Source: JACVRN01 sp036389255
GTDB taxonomy: Bacteria; Acidobacteriota; Blastocatellia; Pyrinomonadales; Pyrinomonadaceae
Direction: 5' to 3'
Assembly (NCBI GenBank): GCA_036389255.1
Contig: DASVQI010000038.1
Location: 124,001-188,000, forward strand
Length of the DNA stretch: 64,000 nucleotides
In this document: positions 1 through 7,241 of the stretch, one piece after another
Layout: each line of letters opens with the position of its first letter
Position numbering within the stretch: position 1 is the stretch's first letter
The notes under the pieces: model-generated
Told to the model about the DNA's origin: nothing
The model's database searches: none
The model's input: the letters and a program-made list of their open reading frames with translations, nothing else
Made by a program: the position numbers and the translations under genes

Positions 1-577
1 CGGCGCCCCGCCCGTCCGTGCCGAAGACGAATGGGCCTATCAAGTCCGCGTCCGACTCGCCCGCTCCAATAAGAGTCGCGGAGGCTCCGTCACCGAAGAG
101 CGTGCGCACGCTCTTGTCCCGCGCGTTTATGTACTTGCTGTAGGTGTCGGCCGTGACGAGCAGCACGTTCTCGGCCACGCCCGTCTCAGTCAGGCTTTTG
201 GCCAGCGACAGGCCGTAGACGTAGCCCGAACATCCCTGATTGAAATCAATCGCGCCGCAGGTGGTTTTAAGTCCCAAACGCTCCTGCATGATGCAGGCCG
301 TGGTTGGCAGAAGATAGTCGGGGCTCTGCGTGCAGAAGAGCAGAAAGTCTATCTCTTCGGGTCTTGTCGCGCAGCTTTCAAAGAGGTGGCGAGCGGCGGC
401 TACGCCCAAATCCGACGCGCACTCTTCCGCTCCGGCGATGTGCCTCGTGCGAATGCCCGTGCGCTCAAGTATGACTGAAGGCTCTACGTCGAGTTCTTTC
501 GCCAACTGCTCGTTCGTAAGCTCTCCGGCAGGCAGGTAAGAGCTGATAGCCTTTATGGCTGCTCTCTTCTCTATCAT
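1..577 (-). CDS. 3-oxoacyl-ACP synthase III-like (KAS III), 3' end outside window
   Basis: Condensing enzyme of the FabH/thiolase fold, expected to join an acyl starter to an ACP-bound extender. The first 192 residues are present. The active-site cysteine is visible at about residue 116 in the context NQGCSGYVYGL, typical of KAS III, and GDGASATLIG follows near residue 165. The catalytic His and Asn would lie beyond the window edge. The ATG at 577 gives the usual KAS III N-terminus. It starts 23 bases after the stop of an acyl carrier protein, so the two are probably one operon. A dedicated ACP next to a KAS III suggests a specialised acyl product rather than housekeeping fatty acid synthesis, but no product can be named. 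Confidence 0.88.
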   Translation of the reverse strand, partial: MIEKRAAIKAISSYLPAGELTNEQLAKELDVEPSVILERTGIRTRHIAGAEECASDLGVAAARHLFESCATRPEEIDFLLFCTQSPDYLLPTTACIMQERLGLKTTCGAIDFNQGCSGYVYGLSLAKSLTETGVAENVLLVTADTYSKYINARDKSVRTLFGDGASATLIGAGESDADLIGPFVFGTDGRGA

Positions 578-600
578 AGGATTTCAATAGACGGTTTCGA

Positions 601-909
601 TTAACCCGCGTCACTCTCTCTTAAAACGCCTTCAAGATATTCGGTCAACGTTCCCAGAGTTGAAAAAGGGCTCTTCTCTTTTGATAAAAGGTTCTCATCG
701 GTAATCATCACGTCAACGCCGAACTCCGCCCTGACCTTCTCTTCTACCTCCATGATGAAGGTCACAAAGTCCAGCGACTCAAGCTTGCCGGATTTGCCGT
801 AGAGCGGCGAGTCGGGTGACTTTTCAATGGCGACTCTGGCAGGCAACTGGCTGTTCAGGTCGTCAACGGCGCTGTAGACGGCACTCATTATCCTCTCGCG
901 GTTAGACAT
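601..909 (-). CDS. acyl carrier protein-like, 102 aa
   Basis: Carries acyl chains on a phosphopantetheine arm. The attachment serine is Ser45 in GKLESLDFVTFIMEVE, which matches the (D/E)SL motif followed by the helix II pattern of carrier proteins. At 102 residues it is longer than FabD-pathway ACPs (about 78), mainly through an N-terminal extension and an insertion before the serine. An upstream in-frame start would add ten residues, but the ATG at 909 has GGGAGAG six bases upstream and is preferred. It lies directly before the KAS III gene and probably serves it. Confidence 0.85.
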   Translation of the reverse strand: MSNRERIMSAVYSAVDDLNSQLPARVAIEKSPDSPLYGKSGKLESLDFVTFIMEVEEKVRAEFGVDVMITDENLLSKEKSPFSTLGTLTEYLEGVLRESDAG

Positions 910-977
910 CAAATCTCTCCCTTCGGCCTTCGCAAACATTCTAGCCTACACGATTGCATTTGCCTAAATACAGACAG

Positions 978-1017
978 GCGCGCGTCGAAGTTTGCAATCG
1001 CAAATTTCCACGCGCGC
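978..1017 (-). terminator. strong stem-loop downstream of the small-protein genes
   Basis: Arms 978-995 and 1000-1017 pair over 18 positions with one mismatch and one G-U pair around the four-base loop AATC. It sits between the 65-residue gene (stop at 1055) and the ACP gene. No T-run follows on either strand, so it may be a processing or mRNA-stability hairpin rather than a classic terminator. Confidence 0.5.
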
Positions 1018-1054
1018 CCGCTACGTAATGGAGCGCCTGCGTTAAAGTGTGCCG

Positions 1055-1252
1055 TTAGTCTACAGAGCCGCCGCCTGCCTGTGACAAGTCCGCGTCCTCT
1101 GTCCCACTGCCTATAGTTCCCTTGCTGCTTGCCGTGGCCTTGTCATCTTCCGTCTCGCCGCCCGCATCATTTCCGCCAGCCGCTTTCGCACCTGTCCCGT
1201 CGCCTAATCCGTCTCCTGTCGTACCGACATCATCCTTCTTCGCTTCAACCAT
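1055..1252 (-). CDS. small acidic Gly/Asp-rich protein, 65 aa
   Basis: Not recognised. The protein is almost entirely Gly, Ala, Asp, Glu, Ser and Thr, with no hydrophobic core, so it is probably disordered. Its ATG overlaps the last codons of the upstream two-helix membrane protein by eight bases and is preceded by GGGAGAGG, which suggests translational coupling. The composition (GGNDAGG, GDGLGDGTG) is loosely like the C-terminal tail of the clostripain-like protein at 60316. That resemblance may only reflect low complexity. Confidence 0.55.
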   Translation of the reverse strand: MVEAKKDDVGTTGDGLGDGTGAKAAGGNDAGGETEDDKATASSKGTIGSGTEDADLSQAGGGSVD

Positions 1253-1487
1253 TACGCCTCTCCCTTTCGTTAAGAGCGCCCGGCGTCACAGGTACGCCGC
1301 CCGCTCTGGCCAGCAGATAAAACAGGAGCCCGGACGAAAGCGCCACTATGCTTATGTAAAGCAACATCCCGCTAAAGCGTATAAGCGAAGGCGAAAGCGC
1401 GGATAGATTCACGAGTATGTAAGCCAGCCCGCAAAGTATCCCCGATGCCATCAAAATCTCTCCCGCCATTCTGCGTCTTATTCTCAT
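1245..1487 (-). CDS. small membrane protein, 80 aa, two TM helices
   Basis: Not recognised. A basic N-terminus (MRIRRRMAGE) precedes two hydrophobic segments at about residues 9-27 and 37-60, followed by a short polar tail. This is the layout of a small inner-membrane hairpin protein. The ATG at 1487 has GGGGGAA four bases upstream; a TTG one codon earlier would sit directly against that site and is less likely. It overlaps the following small acidic protein gene and lies 44 bases after the 55-residue gene, so the three look like one transcript. Confidence 0.6.
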   Translation of the reverse strand: MRIRRRMAGEILMASGILCGLAYILVNLSALSPSLIRFSGMLLYISIVALSSGLLFYLLARAGGVPVTPGALNERERRNG

Positions 1488-1531
1488 CAATTCCCCCTTG
1501 ATGATTCCTTTGAGGTGGCCCGATATTGAGC

Positions 1532-1699
1532 CTACTCAGTGTTAGGATTAATCTCTTTCTTGATTTCCTCGCTCTCCACATTTTCGGCTCCGGGAACCAG
1601 ACTTCCCAGAGGCTTGTTCTGCTCAATCTTCTCCGAAGGGCTCACAGGCTCTTCTTTCGCCTGTCCAACCGCTACATTCTGTTTCTGATTCTCTGACAT
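1532..1699 (-). CDS. short hydrophilic protein, 55 aa
   Basis: A short reading frame beginning MSENQKQNVAVGQAKEE and ending KKEINPNTE. The ATG at 1699 is preceded by GGGAGAGGAG with good spacing, which is the main reason to accept it. The protein is charged, rich in Glu, Lys, Asn and Pro, and has no predicted fold or family I can name. It is the first gene of a three-gene run of tiny proteins on the minus strand. Confidence 0.55.
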   Translation of the reverse strand: MSENQKQNVAVGQAKEEPVSPSEKIEQNKPLGSLVPGAENVESEEIKKEINPNTE

Positions 1700-1742
1700 A
1701 AAGCTCCTCTCCCTTCATCCTGCACAGGCTGCTGATACAAAA

Positions 1743-1779
1743 CAGCAGCGCTGGGCTTCTGTAAAACCCGGCGCTGCTG
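1743..1779 (-). terminator. perfect 13-bp stem-loop in the leader of the small-protein operon
   Basis: Arms 1743-1755 and 1767-1779 pair fully, with one G-U, around an 11-base loop. On the minus strand the stem is followed by TTTTGTATC, like an intrinsic terminator. As no minus-strand gene lies upstream of it, it would act as an attenuator in the leader of the gene at 1699. Confidence 0.5.
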
Positions 1780-1954
1780 CCATTCACTTTGCAGGAGTGC
1801 TAACGTTGCTCGCCGGGAATAATAGTATTAGAGCATAGGCCATCTATGGTTGCAGAGGTATTGCATAACAATTATGAAAGTAATAGTTCCGCTTCGAACT
1901 CTGATACTGTCAATCTTATTCAACAGGAAACATCTTGCAACACTTTCAAATTTA

Positions 1955-1989
1955 TTTACCGTCCATTTGTAAATACTGTTGACAGTAAA
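1955..1989 (+). promoter_or_regulatory. candidate operator for the MerR-type regulator
   Basis: TTTACCGTC at 1955-1963 and GACAGTAAA at 1981-1989 form an 8-of-9 inverted repeat. A perfect shorter palindrome, TACTGT-TG-ACAGTA, lies at 1974-1987. A related half-site, ATACTGTCAA, occurs near 1909. The site is just upstream of the MerR gene, where such regulators usually bind their own promoter. Confidence 0.5.
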
Positions 1990-2035
1990 TAGTGGTTGAT
2001 GTATCTATATGATTATGAGAGAGAGCCTGCGAGCG

Positions 2036-2650
2036 ATGAAGGGGAGAACTTTCGTCGGCGTTGCCGAGTTGGCTTCGGAGGTCGCCAGCATCCTGTCGGA
2101 GTCCGGCCCCGTGCAGGAGCGCGGAACCGTCAGGGACGTGCCCGACGAGCGAACCATACGCTACTACTTATCGGAAGGGCTGCTGTCGCCCGCAGAAGAT
2201 AAACAGGGGACGGCCTCCGTCTTCGGTTATCTACACCTTCTTCAACTGCTGGTCGTGAAGCGTCTACAGGCCGAGCACCTTCCGATACGCAAGATAAAGG
2301 AGTTGGTTGAGGGGCGCTCGGAGCGGGAGTTGGAGCGGCTTCTGGGCTCTGATGAAAAGCAGAAGAACGAGGCGACTAATTATCTGGAATCTCTGCTAAC
2401 GTCCAGAGCTTCCGCCCCTTTACCGAAGGCTTCTGCGCCCGGTCAGGCGGTCTATTCGCAACCGGCCTCGCCTGCGCCGCCGCAAAGGGTAACAGCCGGG
2501 AGCAGTTGGTCTAGGGTGGAGATAGAGCCGGGGTTGGAGCTTCACGTTCGAGATGATTACGAGCCTCCTAGAGAATCGAAGGGAATGCAGCGTCTGGCCA
2601 GCGCCATCATTCAAGCCATTAGCAGGAGGCTGGGAAAGCGAAGGAGGTAG
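2036..2650 (+). CDS. MerR-family transcriptional regulator, 204 aa
   Basis: DNA-binding regulator. The N-terminal winged-helix shows DERTIRYYLSEGLLSPAE, the MerR signature in which helix 2 and the wing recognise DNA, followed by a dimerisation helix (QAEHLPIRKIKELVEG). A Pro/Ala-rich linker leads to a basic C-terminus. Upstream in-frame ATGs at 2009 and 2015 lack a ribosome site; the ATG at 2036 has GAGAGAG about eight bases before it and is preferred. The stop codon lies just after the Shine-Dalgarno of the following VWA gene, so the two are coupled. The signal sensed is unknown. Confidence 0.82.
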   Translation: MKGRTFVGVAELASEVASILSESGPVQERGTVRDVPDERTIRYYLSEGLLSPAEDKQGTASVFGYLHLLQLLVVKRLQAEHLPIRKIKELVEGRSERELERLLGSDEKQKNEATNYLESLLTSRASAPLPKASAPGQAVYSQPASPAPPQRVTAGSSWSRVEIEPGLELHVRDDYEPPRESKGMQRLASAIIQAISRRLGKRRR

Positions 2651-2654
2651 ATTT

Positions 2655-3908
2655 ATGACAGTTCCGAAAATAGAGTTCCTTTTACAGAGGACGCGCCTTG
2701 AAGCAGGCCGCGACCAGACAGTAGACCTTTTAATCAGGATTATTCCGCCTGAGATTGATTCCATTATAGGTCGCCGTCCGAAACTCAACTTAAGCTTAGT
2801 CCTAGACCGCTCCGGCTCCATGGGCGGAGAAAAGATGGAGCGTGCGCGCGAGGCCGCAAGCTACTGCATAGACCAGCTGCTTCCGACCGACCGCGTGAGC
2901 CTTGTCATCTTCGATGACGTGATAGATGTGCTTATCCCCAGCCAGCTCGCGGAGAACAAGCCCGCGCTGAAAGAGCGGATTGCTCACATACAGGCGCGCA
3001 ACTCTACGGCGCTACACGAAGCGTGGGTGCGCGGCGGGATGCAGGTGAGCGAGCATCTGGCCGACGGGGCGGTCAATCGCGTTCTATTGATTACGGACGG
3101 GCAGGCCAACGTAGGACTCACCAACACGGACGAGATAGTCTCGCAGGCGATGGGGCTCTTCCAGAGGGGCGTGAGCACTTCCACCATAGGCATAGGCGAG
3201 GATTTTCAGGAAGACCTGCTCATGCCCATGGCTCAATCCGCAGGCGGCAACGCATGGCACGTAGAGCGCGCCGAAGACATGCAGCGTATCTTCTCCGTAG
3301 AGCTTGAGGGATTGATTGCGCAGGTGGCGCACACAGTCTCGCTGGGACTCATCCCGTCCGACGGCGTGCGGCTCTCCGACGTGCTCAACGACTTCGAGAT
3401 GAATGAGAACGGTCGTTATAAGCTGCCCAACTTACAGGCGGGCTCAAGCCTTGAGGTGCTGGCGCAGTTGCGTGTGCCCGCGCAGGCCGCCGGAACGAAA
3501 CGCCATCTTTTAGACCTGCGGCTCGGCTACACTCCGCAGGAGGCCCGCTCCGCCGAAGTCCTGAAGCAATCGCTCGAAGTGGAGTTCGTGGAAGCCTCTA
3601 AGCTGAAAGAGCTGCCCGTCAACCCTGAGGTCGAGAAAGCAGTGCGCATGCTGATGAACGCTCGCGCTCGCCGCGAGGCCATGGGCTATTTCGATAGCGG
3701 CGATTACATCATGGCGAAGCAGGTCGTAAGCTCTGCCCTTTCGGCCTCCATGCCGCTTTTCCAGAGTAGGGCTGCGTCGCCGGACATAATGGAGGAGCGT
3801 CAGCAGTTGGAAGAGCTTCAAAGCTCGCTGGATAACCGCGACCGGGATCGCATGACGCGCAAGAAGCTCGTCTACGAATCCTACCGCCGCAGCAACAGCA
3901 AGAGATAA
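2655..3908 (+). CDS. von Willebrand factor A domain protein, 417 aa
   Basis: Soluble VWA protein with a complete metal-ion-dependent adhesion site: DRSGSM at residues 51-56 (D51, S53, S55), with the Thr and Asp positions of the MIDAS in the later strands (RVLLITDGQANVG). The VWA fold covers about residues 43-225. A beta-rich C-terminal half and a charged helical tail follow. No signal peptide or membrane segment is seen. The ATG at 2655 has AAGGAGG seven bases upstream; longer readings into the MerR gene are not supported. It is paired with a MerR regulator, and the partner protein it binds is unknown. Confidence 0.86.
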   Translation: MTVPKIEFLLQRTRLEAGRDQTVDLLIRIIPPEIDSIIGRRPKLNLSLVLDRSGSMGGEKMERAREAASYCIDQLLPTDRVSLVIFDDVIDVLIPSQLAENKPALKERIAHIQARNSTALHEAWVRGGMQVSEHLADGAVNRVLLITDGQANVGLTNTDEIVSQAMGLFQRGVSTSTIGIGEDFQEDLLMPMAQSAGGNAWHVERAEDMQRIFSVELEGLIAQVAHTVSLGLIPSDGVRLSDVLNDFEMNENGRYKLPNLQAGSSLEVLAQLRVPAQAAGTKRHLLDLRLGYTPQEARSAEVLKQSLEVEFVEASKLKELPVNPEVEKAVRMLMNARARREAMGYFDSGDYIMAKQVVSSALSASMPLFQSRAASPDIMEERQQLEELQSSLDNRDRDRMTRKKLVYESYRRSNSKR

Positions 3909-3934
3909 AAGGCCAGCCAATCTCACTCTATAAA

Positions 3935-3972
3935 ACAGAAGAGGGAAGCCCCGAAAAGCTTCCCTCTTCTGT
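3935..3972 (-). terminator. bidirectional terminator between VWA gene and permease
   Basis: Arms 3935-3949 and 3958-3972 pair perfectly over 15 bases around CCCGAAAA. On the minus strand the stem is followed by TTTATAG, so it terminates the permease transcript. It also lies directly after the plus-strand VWA gene. Confidence 0.8.
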
Positions 3973-3992
3973 TAGCTACCTGCTTGATGGGC

Positions 3993-6683
3993 TCATTCAT
4001 CGCGCAGGGCCACTAGAGGGTCAACGCGCGCCGCGCGCCGCGCAGGGATGTAACAGGCCAGCAAGGCAACGGCGACCAGCAGAACCGGCACGCCAACGAA
4101 GGTGACGAAATCAGTTGTGCCTACGCCTATCAGCAAGCTCGCTAGCACACGCGTCAGCGCGAACGCGCCCAGTATCCCCAGCACTATGCCAAGCAAGGCC
4201 ATTCGCATCCCCTGTCCGACAATCAGCCGCAGCACATCGCGGACTTGCGCGCCGAGCGCCATCCGTATGCCGATTTCATGCGTGCGCTGGCTGACGGCGT
4301 ACATCATCACGCTGTACAGGCCCATGCTGGCCAACACCAGCGCCAGCACTCCGAACGTCGAAGCCATCCCCGCAGCCACACGCGGCCCCCAGTAAGCCAG
4401 CGATAGGTTCTCTTCCGCCATCATCACGCCGAAGACGGGCAGCCTTGAATCAAGTTGAGCTATCTCGCGGCGAGCGCTGTCGGCCACCTCCGGCAAGGCG
4501 GTTGCCGATTGCGCGCTGATGAGCAGAGTCATTCTTGTGCGCGGGTGCTGGTTGACGGGCATGAACATGTACAGTTGCGGGTCTTCATACAACGTACCGT
4601 AGTGGCCGTCTTTGGTGATGCCCACTATTTCCATGAGCGGCGTCCCTTGCGCGAAGCGAAAGCGCTTGCCCATGGCATTCTCTGCGCCGCCGTAAAACCT
4701 GCGCGCAAACTCCTGATTGACGATAATTACGCGAGGAGCGTCCGCGTTGTCGCGGTCTGTGAAATCGCGTCCCATCAGAAGCGGCGTTTGCAGGGTCTCA
4801 AAATAGTTCGGCGTCACAAAGCTGCACTCGGAGTTGACGCCCTGATTCGGCGGCGGGTCAGCCTCGCCCTCCTTCACAATGGGGCCGCGCAACTGGCGGC
4901 TGTCCATGAGCGGCAGCTCGCTTGCCAGCGCAGCCGTACGCACGCCCGGCTGCTGCTCTATGCGACGCTGTAGCTCCGTGTAAAACCGGCGCGCGCTCTC
5001 CTGATCATAAGCAAGCAAATCCAGATTAATCATCATCGTGACCAGATTCTCTGTCTGAAAGCCCGGGTCGGTCTGCCGGGCCTTGCTCAGGCTGCGTATA
5101 AAGAGCCCGGCACAAATCAGCACCACGAGTGAAATAGTCACCTGTGCAACGACCAGCACGCCGCGCAGATTCCACCTGTGACGGCCACGAGACGGTTTCG
5201 CCGCGCCTCCTTTGATTACGGCCACAAGGTCTGTGCGCGAAGCCAGCAGGGCCGGAGCCAGACCAAAAATCACGCCGGTCAACAGAGAGACAACAAGCAT
5301 CCATTTCAGAACATAGCTATCCGGCGTAAAGTCCAGAGCTATCGGGAAAGGAACCGGCGGGAAACTGACTCGTATCACGTCGGCTCCCCAGTAGGCCAGA
5401 GCCCAACCAAGCAGACCGCCCAGCAAAGCCAGCAACAAGCTTTCCGTTAGGAGTTGCCGCACGACGCGTCCACGGCTTGCTCCAATAGCAAGTCGAATCC
5501 CTATTTCTCTGGCGCGCGTGGCTGCCCTCGCCAGCATCAGATTCGCCACGTTGGCACAGGCCAGCAGCAGCACCAGCCCGGAGACACACAGGGCCATCAA
5601 ACCGCCGTACTTGATTCCACTTGTTGCGCCCTGATAGCGCCCGTCAATTTCCGTGGTGAGCTGAATTTTAGTGTCAGCATTTTCCTGTGGATAAAGCTTC
5701 GCCAGATTGTCCGCCACCCTGTTCAAATCCATCTCGGCCTGCGCCATCGTCACGCCCGGCCTCAAGCGTCCGTACACATTGAAGAAAGCATAGCCGCGCT
5801 CCTTTTCCCACCCGGCCCGGCGGCTAAATCTCTGCGCCATCATCATGGGCACCCAGAACCCCTGCCGGAAATAGAAGACCGACCCCATAAAAGATTCCGG
5901 CATGACGCCAACCACTGTGAATGGCAGCCCGTTCATGTAAATCGTCCGGCCAACAATGGCTGCGTCTGAATTGAAGCGGCGCTGCCACAACGAATGGCCC
6001 AGCACAACCACCGGATGAGTATTCGGCGTGTGGTCTTCTTCTGGTAAGAAGCCGCGCCCGAGCATAGGCTTGACGCCCATCACGTCAAAATAATTACTGC
6101 TGACAAGCTCGCCCCACACGACCTCCGCGCGCTCGCTGTCGCCTGCACCGCGACCTTCGCTGGAACTGATGCCAGCCGTAGCCCACGTGTACGCGCAAAG
6201 GTCTGAAAAGCTCTTGTTTTGCTCGCGCAAATCCAGAAAGTTCGGATAAGAAAAACGATCCCAGACCCGCGCGTCCGTTTTTCTACCCCTGTACGGAGAC
6301 ACCAACTCCTCTGGCTTATCTACCGGCAGAGGGCGCAGGACAAAGCCGTTCACGGCACTCAAAATGGCTGTGTTCACGCCGATTCCGAGCGCCAGCGCGA
6401 GCGCCGCAACCAGCGTAAAGCCGGGGTGCTTCGCTAATATTCGCGCGCCATAGCGCAAGTCCTGTAGCAAGTCCGCCAGCCAGCGCGTCCCGCGTGCATC
6501 GCGGCATCTCTCCTTCACCTGCTCCGGCCCGCCCAGAGCCAGACGAGCCTGTCGCCGCGCTTCCTCCGGACTGTAGCCCTGTGCAATCAAGTCACTCGCA
6601 TGCGAGTCAAGATGAAACCTCAGTTCCTTCTCAAGCTCCTCATCGAGCTTCCGTCTGTGAAAAAGGCGACGCCAGAAGCTCAT
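3993..6683 (-). CDS. ADOP-type ABC transporter permease (duplicated FtsX/MacB domains), 896 aa
   Basis: Large inner-membrane permease of the acidobacterial duplicated orphan permease group, related to MacB. An N-terminal soluble segment (LDEELEKELRFHLDSHASDLIAQG at 13-36 is the usual ADOP opener) is followed by one TM helix, a MacB periplasmic core, an FtsX block of three TM helices, a second periplasmic core and a second FtsX block (SQRTHEIGIRMALGAQ). No ATPase is encoded nearby, as usual for this group. The ATG at 6683 overlaps the TGA of the PadR gene, which rules out the longer reading. Substrate unknown; macrolide or lipoprotein export is only an analogy. Confidence 0.92.
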   Translation of the reverse strand: MSFWRRLFHRRKLDEELEKELRFHLDSHASDLIAQGYSPEEARRQARLALGGPEQVKERCRDARGTRWLADLLQDLRYGARILAKHPGFTLVAALALALGIGVNTAILSAVNGFVLRPLPVDKPEELVSPYRGRKTDARVWDRFSYPNFLDLREQNKSFSDLCAYTWATAGISSSEGRGAGDSERAEVVWGELVSSNYFDVMGVKPMLGRGFLPEEDHTPNTHPVVVLGHSLWQRRFNSDAAIVGRTIYMNGLPFTVVGVMPESFMGSVFYFRQGFWVPMMMAQRFSRRAGWEKERGYAFFNVYGRLRPGVTMAQAEMDLNRVADNLAKLYPQENADTKIQLTTEIDGRYQGATSGIKYGGLMALCVSGLVLLLACANVANLMLARAATRAREIGIRLAIGASRGRVVRQLLTESLLLALLGGLLGWALAYWGADVIRVSFPPVPFPIALDFTPDSYVLKWMLVVSLLTGVIFGLAPALLASRTDLVAVIKGGAAKPSRGRHRWNLRGVLVVAQVTISLVVLICAGLFIRSLSKARQTDPGFQTENLVTMMINLDLLAYDQESARRFYTELQRRIEQQPGVRTAALASELPLMDSRQLRGPIVKEGEADPPPNQGVNSECSFVTPNYFETLQTPLLMGRDFTDRDNADAPRVIIVNQEFARRFYGGAENAMGKRFRFAQGTPLMEIVGITKDGHYGTLYEDPQLYMFMPVNQHPRTRMTLLISAQSATALPEVADSARREIAQLDSRLPVFGVMMAEENLSLAYWGPRVAAGMASTFGVLALVLASMGLYSVMMYAVSQRTHEIGIRMALGAQVRDVLRLIVGQGMRMALLGIVLGILGAFALTRVLASLLIGVGTTDFVTFVGVPVLLVAVALLACYIPARRAARVDPLVALRDE

Positions 6684-7027
6684 CACGCACCTCCCTCGGA
6701 CAGGTTGAGAATCAGCCCGACGGCTTCGGTCAGTCGCTGCCAACCGGCTGCTTCAGTTTCTAGCTGAGCCTGCCCTGTACGCGTCAGGCGGTAGAACTTT
6801 GCCTCGCGCCCAGTCTCCGTTGCCTTCCAGTCCGCCTTAAGCAGGCCGCGATTTTCCAGCCTGTGGAGCGCCGGATAAAGCGAGCCCTGCGGAACCTGAA
6901 CCACTCCGCGCGACGCCTGCTCCAGACGCTGCGCAATCGCATAGCCGTGCACAGGGCCCAGCGCCACAACCTTCAGGATCAATAGGTCGAGCGTGCCTTG
7001 CGGAAGGTCTGATTTAGTTGGGGCCAT
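6683..7027 (-). CDS. PadR-family transcriptional repressor, 114 aa
   Basis: Winged-helix regulator: the segment LPQGTLDLLILKVVALGPVH is the PadR opener, followed by GYAIAQRLEQ and a wing (QGSLYPALHRLENRGLLKADW). It is typical of the short PadR proteins that accompany ADOP permeases in Acidobacteriota. The ATG at 7027 has GGAGG eight bases upstream; a GTG one codon earlier is possible. Its stop overlaps the permease start (TGATG), so the two genes are translationally coupled. It very likely binds the palindrome immediately upstream and represses both genes. Confidence 0.92.
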   Translation of the reverse strand: MAPTKSDLPQGTLDLLILKVVALGPVHGYAIAQRLEQASRGVVQVPQGSLYPALHRLENRGLLKADWKATETGREAKFYRLTRTGQAQLETEAAGWQRLTEAVGLILNLSEGGA

Positions 7028-7042
7028 CACTTATACCTCCTT

Positions 7043-7073
7043 CTTCTACATGTTATCCCAGCACATGTAGAAG
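7043..7073 (-). promoter_or_regulatory. PadR operator, perfect 11-bp inverted repeat
   Basis: CTTCTACATGT at 7043-7053 and ACATGTAGAAG at 7063-7073 are exact inverted copies separated by nine bases. The inner ATGT...ACAT pair is the classic PadR half-site arrangement. The site abuts the ribosome-binding site of the PadR gene and lies downstream of a TATACC-like -10, so binding would block its transcription. Confidence 0.8.
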
Positions 7074-7135
7074 CGCAAGGTATATTTTTATGATGGGAAT
7101 AGAAGAGCTTTCGGAAGAGACGAGGCTTAAAGGAA

Positions 7136-7173
7136 ATTCGGCTTCGGAGTTGTAGCCTGCTCCGAAGCCGAAT
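7136..7173 (-). terminator. terminator after nrdJ
   Basis: Arms 7136-7149 and 7160-7173 pair perfectly over 14 bases. It lies 69 bases after the nrdJ stop, and on the minus strand AATTTCCTTT follows the stem. On the plus strand GATTTTAAC follows. Confidence 0.7.
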
Positions 7174-7241
7174 GATTTTAACTCTGGCGCTGATTAGCTA
7201 TTCAGACGCCCCTCTGTGCTTACCCGCGAAACAAAAACCGC

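Larger units (their letters stand above)
1700..2035. other. intergenic region between divergent small-protein and MerR/VWA operons
   Basis: No gene seen. It holds a stem-loop near 1743-1779 and an AT-rich stretch from about 1850 to 2000 with the palindromic sequence assigned to the MerR gene. Promoters for both directions must lie here, but I see no clear consensus pair. Confidence 0.6.

Noticed and set aside
1372..1626. 84-residue minus-strand frame overlapping the small-protein genes
   Set aside because: It overlaps two better-supported small genes in other frames and lacks a ribosome site.
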